The notes under the pieces: generated by a model
What the model was told of the DNA's origin: nothing
What the model saw: only the letters and a program-made list of their open reading frames with translations
Database searches by the model: none
Shown here: positions 7,217 through 11,192 of the stretch, piece by piece
Numbering within the stretch: the stretch's first letter is position 1
How the letters are laid out: every line of letters begins with the position of its first letter
Translations under genes and position numbers: made by a program
Source of the DNA: Burkholderiales bacterium
Lineage (GTDB): Bacteria > Pseudomonadota > Gammaproteobacteria > Burkholderiales > Burkholderiaceae
NCBI GenBank assembly: GCA_947447845.1
Contig: CANFNO010000042.1
Span: 1-11,192, forward strand
Direction of reading: 5' to 3'
DNA: 11,192 nucleotides

Positions 7217-7242
7217 AACTGTTTTCAATTTGCCCAACAGTT
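7217..7242. promoter_or_regulatory. Dyad upstream of the 260-aa gene
   Basis: AACTGTT (7217-7223) and AACAGTT (7236-7242) are perfect 7-bp inverted arms with a 12-bp AT-rich spacer, so their centres are 19 bp apart. It lies about 50 bp upstream of the start at 7166 in a 138-bp noncoding gap. It could be an operator for one of the element's HTH proteins. No terminator T-tract follows on either strand. Confidence 0.3.
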
Positions 7243-7304
7243 GATTGAAGGGCGGTTGCTGCGTTGTGCAGGCGGTGCGTTCGGTTGGCTCTGGTGTCTG
7301 TTGC

Positions 7305-7922
7305 TCATGCGCTTAACCCCGTGCCTTTAACCCGTTCAATCGAGTGCATGAGATGGCTCTCTAGATGGTTTCCGTCTGACGGTGTAGGCGAGAGGGTAAA
7401 AGTGGGGCTGATTGCACCGTCTGACGGTGTAGTGGGCTTGTGTCCTACACCGTCAGACGGTGCAATAGAAGGCCCTCCTACACCGTCACACGGTCTAAGG
7501 CTTGCGTTTTTCAACGGCGCCGAATTGCGATGTGCGCCACGTTCAAAACACTCATTCGCACCAGGGTCGTAACCCGGCAACCTGTCCAGCCGTCGCCATG
7601 TGACGGCGTACCAACTGGCTTTGTTGGGGCGGTGTCCCATGACAGTCTCGAAAATAAACCCTGCGGCCAACAGTTCACGCTTGGCTCTGGTGATCACGTC
7701 CGAACTGTTCCAGCCCCGTTTTGCAAGGTAGGCAGAAGACGCCAACAGCCGCCCGTTGTTGTCCCTGACGAATTGACGGGCTATTTCCATGAGCAATGAC
7801 CGTGCAGGGTGTGAAAGGCGGGCGTAGGCGGGGCAATCGAGCACAGTCCAGGGCAGGGCAATGAACCCGCCCGAATCGCGCCCTGTGTCGCCTTTGCTGC
7901 CCTTATTGCGGCCATTTGCCAT
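7305..7922 (-). CDS. Winged-helix protein, putative replication initiator
   Basis: A 205-residue protein with a basic, Gly-rich N-terminus (residues 1-19). A helical, winged-helix-like domain follows at about 20-112: GFIALPWTVLDCPAYARLSH, ARSLLMEIARQF, LASSAYLAKRGWNSSDVITRAK and RELLAAGFIFETV. This resembles the N-terminal DNA-binding domain of phage replication proteins and uncharacterised proteins of Burkholderiales prophages. The C-terminal third is low complexity with four P-[CS]-D-G repeats (residues 144, 155, 166, 181), encoded by DNA palindromes that may be the binding sites of the protein. A DNA-binding N-domain with origin repeats inside the gene parallels lambda O. No helicase or primase motif is present, so host or helper enzymes would be needed. 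Its first 20 bases overlap the end of the upstream HTH gene. The initiator role is inference; a transcription factor is the main alternative. Confidence 0.72.
   Translation of the reverse strand: MANGRNKGSKGDTGRDSGGFIALPWTVLDCPAYARLSHPARSLLMEIARQFVRDNNGRLLASSAYLAKRGWNSSDVITRAKRELLAAGFIFETVMGHRPNKASWYAVTWRRLDRLPGYDPGANECFERGAHRNSAPLKNASLRPCDGVGGPSIAPSDGVGHKPTTPSDGAISPTFTLSPTPSDGNHLESHLMHSIERVKGTGLSA
7372..7495. repeat. Four palindromic iteron-like repeats inside the putative initiator gene
   Basis: The unit is CACCGTC-T-GACGGTG. Copies: 7372-7386 (loses the outer pairs), 7415-7429 (perfect 15-bp palindrome), 7448-7462 (perfect palindrome, centre base A) and 7481-7495 (degenerate). Centres are at 7377, 7422, 7455 and 7488, giving spacings of 45, 33 and 33 bp, all multiples of three so the reading frame is kept. 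The two 33-bp steps are about three helical turns. Candidate origin or operator array. Confidence 0.7.
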
Positions 7923-8247
7923 GGGTCGTGCCCTTGGTCAGCCGATACCGTGCAAGCCGTGCGTGCGAATAGCCATCAGCCGCGAAACCGTCGAATAGCT
8001 CGGTGATGATGTTGTGTCCGTCTTTGCGTAGGTCAAAGATTCGTGACGCCACGGCATAACAACCCATCGCACGCCCTTGGTCGGTGGTCAGTGTGCGTTT
8101 GCGCAGCCATGCCAATATGCGGGCCTTCTGGGCTTCCGTGGCCGTAGATTTGCTGGCAAAATGCTTGCTGACTGTTGGGTGAACTTGAAAAGCTGCGTCC
8201 TCGCGAGGGGCGCGGCTTTTTCCTTTTGTGGGCAGTGCTTTTTTCAT
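7903..8247 (-). CDS. Helix-turn-helix protein, 114 aa
   Basis: Small basic protein. After a Lys/Arg-rich, probably flexible N-terminus (residues 1-35) comes a helix-turn-helix of about residues 38-83: EAQKARILAWLRKRTLTTDQGRA, then AVASRIFDLRKDGHNIITE. This pattern is like the phage helix-turn-helix family often listed as HTH_39, in which a winged HTH ends in a DLRKxGHxI strand. It probably acts as a DNA-binding regulator of the element. The ATG at 8247 is chosen over an upstream start because it overlaps the alpA stop as ATGA, a standard coupling arrangement. The 3' end overlaps the next gene by 20 bp. Confidence 0.8.
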   Translation of the reverse strand: MKKALPTKGKSRAPREDAAFQVHPTVSKHFASKSTATEAQKARILAWLRKRTLTTDQGRAMGCYAVASRIFDLRKDGHNIITELFDGFAADGYSHARLARYRLTKGTTHGKWPQ

Positions 8248-8462
8248 GCTGCACCGACTTCGTTGCTGGCAGCTATGCGCGATGCGATCCAGGCGTCCAA
8301 AACATCGGACGGCCACCCAACGGCTTTGGTGCTCAGCTTCACGCCTGGGGGGAATTGGCCTTTTTTAATCAATGCGTACATTGACGAGGCGGGCAGGCCG
8401 GTAATGGTTCGTACATCTTTGCGGCGAAGCATGGTTACCCGCGAAATTTCAGAATGAGACAT
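8244..8462 (-). CDS. AlpA-family excisionase-like regulator
   Basis: A 72-residue MerR/excisionase-type small HTH protein. The AlpA signature is clear at about residues 11-62: MLRRKDVRTITGLPASSMYA, ALIKKGQFPPGVKLS and AVGWPSDVLDAWIASR. AlpA proteins of P4-like elements act as transcriptional activators of integrase or as directionality factors that favour excision. Here it begins the second leftward gene cluster. GGAAA lies four bases before the ATG at 8462; the internal ATG at 8432 (MLRRKDV) is an alternative start nearer the family's usual N-terminus. A strong terminator ends only 12 bases before the start codon, so expression probably depends on read-through. Confidence 0.9.
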   Translation of the reverse strand: MSHSEISRVTMLRRKDVRTITGLPASSMYALIKKGQFPPGVKLSTKAVGWPSDVLDAWIASRIAASNEVGAA

Positions 8463-8474
8463 GGAATTTCCAAT

Positions 8475-8508
8475 AAAAAAAGCCCGTCTGGCATGTGAGC
8501 CAGCGGGC
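8475..8508 (-). terminator. Terminator 1 in front of alpA
   Basis: Stem GCCCG + CTGGC (8482-8486, 8488-8492) pairs with GCCAG + CGGGC (8499-8508), with one bulged T and a 6-nt loop. Read leftward it is followed by seven T (8475-8481). Only 12 nt separate the T-tract from the alpA start codon, and they contain its ribosome-binding site. Confidence 0.9.
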
Positions 8509-8516
8509 CTATAAAC

Positions 8517-8540
8517 AAAAAAACCGCCTCTTGGGCGGTT
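8517..8540 (-). terminator. Terminator 2 in front of alpA
   Basis: A perfect 7-bp stem AACCGCC/GGCGGTT (8522-8528 with 8534-8540) with loop TCTTG. Leftward it runs into a seven-T tract (A-run 8517-8523). Confidence 0.88.
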
Positions 8541-8600
8541 GCATGGTTTGGTGATTTTTTGGTTTAGCTCATTGGGCTAGGTCTCCAAAATGTTGGGACG

Positions 8601-8629
8601 AAAAAAAACCACCGCGAAGTGGGTGGTTT
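8601..8629 (-). terminator. Terminator 3, downstream of the integrase cluster
   Basis: An 8-bp stem AAACCACC/GGTGGTTT (8606-8613 with 8622-8629) with an 8-nt loop. Leftward it ends in eight T (A-run 8601-8608). Rightward it is followed by a weaker GTTTT, so it may be partly bidirectional. It lies about 95 bp beyond the last gene of the integrase cluster. Confidence 0.85.
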
Positions 8630-8725
8630 GTTTTGGTGAGGCGCTTTACGTGCGTTCCCCATCAATAGCAGGAACAATAACAGATTACCCCTTTTGATGT
8701 TTACAGCCTGCGCTTAGATTGTCTC

Positions 8726-9001
8726 TTACGCACCACAGTAACCATCACGCTGCCATGCGGCTGCGCGGCGTTCTGCGGCTCGTTCCATGGCTTGGTCTAC
8801 CCAATCCTGCACGCTCAGTGCTTGCGCTGCGCGGGGCTGGGCACGAAACCATGCGTGGGTGGCACCAACTCCCCATGCTGCCATGCGCAGGCGATCCAGA
8901 TCACGCGGCTTGAATTTCCAGAACTGTTCTGGTGGTCGTTGGTCACCCCATTGCGTTAGCTGGAACTGTTGCAGGAACTGTTGGGTAGAAAGGGTTGTCA
9001 T
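8726..9001 (-). CDS. Hypothetical protein, 91 aa
   Basis: Not recognised. Gln- and Trp-rich N-terminal half (LSTQQFLQQFQLTQWGDQRP), then FWKFKPRDLDRLRMAAWGVG and a helical Arg/Ala-rich C-terminus (QDWVDQAMERAAERRAAAW). It appears soluble, with no signal or membrane segment. No clear ribosome-binding site precedes the ATG at 9001, but the preceding reading frame (8943-9143) overlaps its start by 59 bp, so coupling is possible. It is the last gene of the integrase-side cluster, before the triple terminator region. Confidence 0.62.
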   Translation of the reverse strand: MTTLSTQQFLQQFQLTQWGDQRPPEQFWKFKPRDLDRLRMAAWGVGATHAWFRAQPRAAQALSVQDWVDQAMERAAERRAAAWQRDGYCGA

Positions 9002-9143
9002 GATTTAAAAAACTGTCGCCGTCAATGCCCTGGGTGAACTGCGCCAGGGCTTCGCAATAAATGCACTCTGTTCCTGAACCGGGAATCACATTGAAAACTG
9101 TTTCTCCAATGGTGAAGGCATGTTTTAGAGGGTCGGTTTTCAA
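8943..9143 (-). CDS. Possible small protein, 66 aa, TTG start
   Basis: Uncertain gene. The frame begins with TTG at 9143 just after an in-frame TGA, and no internal ATG is available. The peptide HAFTIGETVFNVIPGSGTECIYCEALAQF has natural-looking composition, with a single C-x-x-C (CIYC). The last 19 residues overlap the next gene in another frame. Support: it fills an otherwise empty 190-bp gap in the same direction as its neighbours. Against: the start is rare, there is no clear ribosome-binding site, and the overlap is long. Confidence 0.42.
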   Translation of the reverse strand: MKTDPLKHAFTIGETVFNVIPGSGTECIYCEALAQFTQGIDGDSFLNHDNPFYPTVPATVPANAMG

Positions 9144-9166
9144 AAAGTACCGTCAAAAGTACCGTC
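9143..9166. repeat. Tandem 12-bp repeat
   Basis: AAAAGTACCGTC occurs twice head to tail (9143-9154, 9155-9166), read leftward as GACGGTACTTTT twice. It lies in the short gap between the zinc-ribbon gene and the 66-aa frame and could be an operator. The GACGGT part also forms each half of the palindromes at 7372-7495. Confidence 0.7.
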
Positions 9167-9194
9167 AATAAAATTTGTGTCCTGGCCCTGGCAG

Positions 9195-9452
9195 CTACTG
9201 CACCGGCTCCAGCGGGCGCAGCATTGGACTAAAAATGCCCCGCCGCCAACATTCGGCACATTCCATCTTTGCAATGACGGTGCCGCCATGCACGCGGCCA
9301 TTCTTGACCATGGCGCCGTTTACTGTGGTCAGGGCTGTGCGTCCACCACAGCGGGCGCATTGCAACATGCCGTCAGGCCTTGCCATGCGCTTGACGCGCT
9401 GGTGTGCCTGCTCAGTGGCGCAGGGCGTTGATGTTGGGACTAGGTGCAGCAT
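9195..9452 (-). CDS. Zinc-ribbon protein, 85 aa, next to integrase
   Basis: Small protein with two C-x-x-C knuckles 30 residues apart: Cys32-Cys35 (CARCGG) and Cys65-Cys68 (CAECWRRG). This is the geometry of a four-cysteine zinc ribbon. The segment between them (TALTTVNGAMVKNGRVHGGTVI) looks like beta strands. The Ogr/Delta activators of P2/P4 phages are similar in size and also use four cysteines, but the spacing and sequence differ enough that membership is not claimed. The ATG at 9452 is chosen over an upstream one at 9551 because it lies just after the integrase stop (gap of 8 bp), with TAGG upstream, so it is cotranscribed with the integrase. Likely a DNA- or protein-binding regulator (inference). 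Confidence 0.78.
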   Translation of the reverse strand: MLHLVPTSTPCATEQAHQRVKRMARPDGMLQCARCGGRTALTTVNGAMVKNGRVHGGTVIAKMECAECWRRGIFSPMLRPLEPVQ

Positions 9453-9460
9453 GGTTGCGC

Positions 9461-10861
9461 CTACCGTGCCAGACCGGCCAGCGCCTTGGCAGTGAGAAGG
9501 CCCATGGCCTTTGCTTCCAGCAAGTCTAGGCGCTCGCCCAGCTTGAGCCATGCTTTGCGCATCGGTTCCGCGTACTTGGCGCGTTGATAAATCCGCTTGA
9601 TCTTCTTTTCTTCAGTGTGGTTCAGGCATTTCTCCACCACATCGGGCAGTGCACCTAGCTCCACCATCATGGTGGCACCAGTGCGCCGCAGGTCGTGCGG
9701 CGTCCATTTGCCGCCAGTCAGCACCAGCGCCTCAACATGCTGTGTCCTACCGGCCATAGGCTTTAGTCCAGGCCGTTGCCTGTCGCCCACTTGCTTGGTA
9801 ACGGTCTTTTCACACACATGCTCGGAAAAGTCGGCCTTGCCTTCGTCCCTGTCTTTTTTGTTGGTGGCGGCAGGAAACAGCCAGGGCGTTGTGCCGGTCA
9901 GCTTGTGCAAGTTGGTCATTTGGCGCAGGGCAAAGCCGTTGAGTGCGATGTCGTGGCGTTTTCCGTTCTTTGTCTCGGGCAGCGTCCATTGACCGCGCTC
10001 AAAATCGACGTGCTCCCATCGAGCGCCCAGCACTTCACCAATACGTGCAAGGGTTGATAGCTGTATCAACAGGGCATGTTGGCTAGTCTCAGCCATAGCG
10101 GCCTTGGGCAGTTTGTGGAAAAGGGCGATAACCTCAGCCTCAGCCAAAACGCGGTCACGCTCCACGTCCTTGCCAATCTTTTCTTTTTTGATTCTGGCGG
10201 TGGGGTCTGCCTGTACATAATCCCTGTCCAGGGCGAAGCCAAACATTTGGCGCAGGTCGGACAACGTTTTCTTGGCAGTGCGAACCATGTTCTTGCCAGG
10301 AGTGGCCCGAGACTTGATTTCGTCCACAATCTTTTGGATGTTGACCTTCGTCACATCAGCCACAGCTATGCCACCAATCAGCGGGAAAACATCCCTGTTG
10401 AACGAACGAAGCGCTTCAGCGCCCTTGTCGTCCCGACTGGTGATGCTGTGGCGCTGCCATAAATCGAACAGGCCACGCACCGTAAGGCGAGCGTCCAGGG
10501 CTGCTAGATCGGTCAGGCGGGTCTGTTGGGTCTGGATTGCCTCTATTTGGTCAGCCTTGGCCTTGATGCGCTCTGCGGCCTTGTGTTCCAACGGGTCGAA
10601 ACCGCTCCTCAACTTCTCGGCCAACGTGTCACGCTCATCGCGCAGAGCCTTTAGGCTCATACCGTCTTTGTCATCGCGCCACGTACCAAGTGGAGCTTGG
10701 CGAATTTTCCCAGCCACGCGATAACGCCAGACAACGTACACGCTTATCATCCCATCCTGCCCAGCACGCACGGTGCCGAACATGGAACTGCCCATGCTTA
10801 CCCGTTTTCCGTTGTCCGCTGGACGAAGCGCTTTTAGTTCCAGAACAGTGATATTTGCCAC
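9461..10861 (-). CDS. int: Tyrosine site-specific integrase (P4-like type)
   Basis: Catalyses integration of the element into tRNA-Pro and, with a directionality factor, excision. 466 residues. The N-terminal domain (about 10-95, including VYVVWRYRVAGKIRQAPLGTW) is the arm-binding type of P4-like integrases. A core-binding domain follows at about 125-230. The catalytic set is complete: Arg273 (LARIGEVLGARW), Lys298 in the beta-hairpin (TKNGKRHDIAL), His389 and Arg392 (PHDLRRTGA), His415 (CLNH) and the nucleophile Tyr425 (RIYQRAKY). The GTG at 10861 is taken as the start because AAGGAC lies 5 bp upstream. The ATG at 10894 falls within an arm repeat and has no ribosome-binding site. The arm repeats therefore lie in the 5' leader, which suggests autoregulation by integrase binding. 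Confidence 0.96.
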   Translation of the reverse strand: MANITVLELKALRPADNGKRVSMGSSMFGTVRAGQDGMISVYVVWRYRVAGKIRQAPLGTWRDDKDGMSLKALRDERDTLAEKLRSGFDPLEHKAAERIKAKADQIEAIQTQQTRLTDLAALDARLTVRGLFDLWQRHSITSRDDKGAEALRSFNRDVFPLIGGIAVADVTKVNIQKIVDEIKSRATPGKNMVRTAKKTLSDLRQMFGFALDRDYVQADPTARIKKEKIGKDVERDRVLAEAEVIALFHKLPKAAMAETSQHALLIQLSTLARIGEVLGARWEHVDFERGQWTLPETKNGKRHDIALNGFALRQMTNLHKLTGTTPWLFPAATNKKDRDEGKADFSEHVCEKTVTKQVGDRQRPGLKPMAGRTQHVEALVLTGGKWTPHDLRRTGATMMVELGALPDVVEKCLNHTEEKKIKRIYQRAKYAEPMRKAWLKLGERLDLLEAKAMGLLTAKALAGLAR

Positions 10862-10871
10862 GGTCGTCCTT

Positions 10872-10894
10872 TTTAGCCACACATTTAGCCACAC
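10872..10894 (+). repeat. Right arm-type integrase-binding repeats
   Basis: Two direct copies of TTTAGCCACAC at 10872-10882 and 10884-10894, with the same 12-bp period and orientation as the first pair at the left end. The identity with 4587-4603 extends through CAGATTT to 10900 (17 bp). They lie 11-33 bp upstream of the integrase GTG. Confidence 0.8.
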
Positions 10895-10960
10895 AGATTT
10901 CTTGGATGTGAGTGTACGTGTTTGGACTATCTAAGACAAACAACAAAGTTATTGTTTAAG

Positions 10961-10973
10961 TAAGTTGTTGATT
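10961..10973 (-). promoter_or_regulatory. Consensus IHF-binding site in right arm
   Basis: On the minus strand AATCAACAACTTA matches WATCAANNNNTTR at every defined position. It lies between the right arm repeats and the attR core. The surrounding stretch 10895-11040 is AT-rich and noncoding, and must also hold the integrase promoter. No -35/-10 pair is convincing enough to assign. Confidence 0.58.
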
Positions 10974-11040
10974 TATAAGGGTTTTATTGTGACAAATCAG
11001 AATTTTTCGAACATCTTTGGACGTGGCTGGAATGTCCATT

Positions 11041-11093
11041 ACTTGCATGGGGTGCAAGGGGTAGAAGGTTCGAATCCTTTCACACCGACCATT
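11041..11093 (+). repeat. attR: right attachment-site core repeat (3' fragment of tRNA-Pro)
   Basis: 52 of 53 bases are identical to 4448-4500. It corresponds to tRNA-Pro from the anticodon stem to CCA plus TT. It has no acceptor 5' strand or D-arm, so it is not a functional tRNA. The single difference, A at 11063, falls at tRNA position 48 of the variable loop. Confidence 0.93.
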
Positions 11094-11102
11094 TAACAAT
11101 TG

Positions 11103-11145
11103 AAAAGGCCGCTAAGTTTCCATGCTTAGCGGCCTTTTGCGTTTT
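11103..11145 (+). terminator. Rho-independent terminator, probably the original tRNA-Pro terminator
   Basis: A perfect 14-bp stem (11103-11116 with 11125-11138) with an 8-nt loop, followed by GCGTTTTT. It lies 10 bp after the attR core. Before integration it would have followed the tRNA-Pro gene directly. The stem starts with A-run and ends with T-run, so it may act in both directions. Confidence 0.88.
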
Positions 11146-11176
11146 TGAGCTGTATTGTCGGTACAAGGATTGATCT

Positions 11177-11192
11177 ATGAGTAAATTTCCAG
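11177..11192 (+). CDS. Start of a host gene cut off by the window end
   Basis: An ATG at 11177 is preceded by AAGGAT at 11165-11170 with a 6-bp gap, and opens a frame beginning MSKFP that runs off the window. Too little is visible to name a product. It belongs to the chromosome right of the element. Confidence 0.5.

Larger units (their letters stand above)
4448..11093. mobile_element. Integrated minimal mobile element in tRNA-Pro (putative phage satellite or small genomic island)
   Basis: About 6.6 kb lies between two 53-bp direct repeats derived from the tRNA-Pro 3' part. A tyrosine integrase gene lies at the right end, and integrase arm repeats and IHF sites lie inside both ends. All genes but one read leftward: integrase, zinc-ribbon protein, two small unknowns, AlpA regulator, HTH protein, putative replication initiator and four unknowns. 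A lipoprotein gene reads rightward near attL. No capsid, tail, terminase, relaxase, mating-pair or transposase gene is recognisable. That composition fits a satellite or another helper-dependent element. A degraded island is less likely, because every att component and most genes with start signals look intact. Confidence 0.9.

Noticed and set aside
7372..7495. Palindromic repeats as a CRISPR array
   Set aside because: The units are only 13-15 bp, some are degenerate, the spacers are short and of unequal length, and all lie in frame within an intact coding region. No cas gene is nearby.
8510..8550. Leader peptide MQPPKRRFFCL overlapping terminator 2, with proline codons that the GGG tRNA would read
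   Set aside because: There is no ribosome-binding site before its ATG, and the codons are simply the hairpin sequence. The attenuation idea rests better on the terminators themselves.
9453..9551. Longer zinc-ribbon protein starting within the integrase gene
   Set aside because: The extra N-terminus is the antiparallel-free overlap of integrase codons in another frame with low-complexity Gly/Ser/Arg content. The ATG at 9452 fits the end of the integrase.
10862..10894. Upstream ATG as integrase start
   Set aside because: It lies inside an arm repeat without a ribosome-binding site, whereas the GTG at 10861 has AAGGAC at good spacing.
10903..11040. A specific integrase promoter
   Set aside because: Several AT-rich hexamers resemble -10 boxes, but none pairs with a good -35 at 16-18 bp.
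11041..11091. Second tRNA-Pro gene
   Set aside because: Only the part from the anticodon stem to CCA is present. There is no acceptor 5' strand, D-arm or promoter, so it is the attR fragment.

Overview
The window is a conserved betaproteobacterial chromosome segment interrupted by a small integrated element. The host order pheS-pheT-ihfA-merR-tRNA-Pro(GGG) on the + strand, together with the protein sequences, suggests Burkholderiales, probably Comamonadaceae. This is inferred from gene order and recognised proteins, not from a database search.

Host left flank (1-4498): the 3' part of pheS, complete pheT, ihfA (integration host factor alpha), a MerR-type regulator and an intact tRNA-Pro with its own promoter.

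Inserted element (4448-11093, about 6.6 kb between att cores): it is bounded by a 53-bp direct repeat with one mismatch. The repeat is the 3' part of tRNA-Pro, from the anticodon stem through CCA plus TT. Inside each end lie arm-type direct repeats (TTTAGCCACAC, four at the left and two at the right). Each arm also carries one perfect match to the IHF consensus WATCAANNNNTTR. A tyrosine integrase reads leftward from the right end. It is followed by a zinc-ribbon protein and two small unknown proteins, then by three tandem leftward terminators. A second leftward cluster follows: AlpA-type regulator, HTH protein, winged-helix putative replication initiator carrying palindromic repeats in its 3' end, and four unknown genes, closed by a strong terminator. 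The only rightward gene is an outer lipoprotein with a SHOCT-like C-terminus, a candidate cargo gene near attL.

Host right flank (11094-11192): a strong terminator, probably the original tRNA-Pro terminator, and the first codons of another gene.

Interpretation: the element has integration, regulation and probably replication functions. It has no recognisable capsid, tail, terminase, relaxase or conjugation gene, so it looks like a minimal mobile element that depends on a helper, possibly a phage satellite. The most interesting points are the terminator array that leaves no room for a normal alpA promoter, the origin-like palindromes inside the putative initiator gene, and the fully readable attachment-site architecture with IHF sites, inserted just downstream of ihfA itself.
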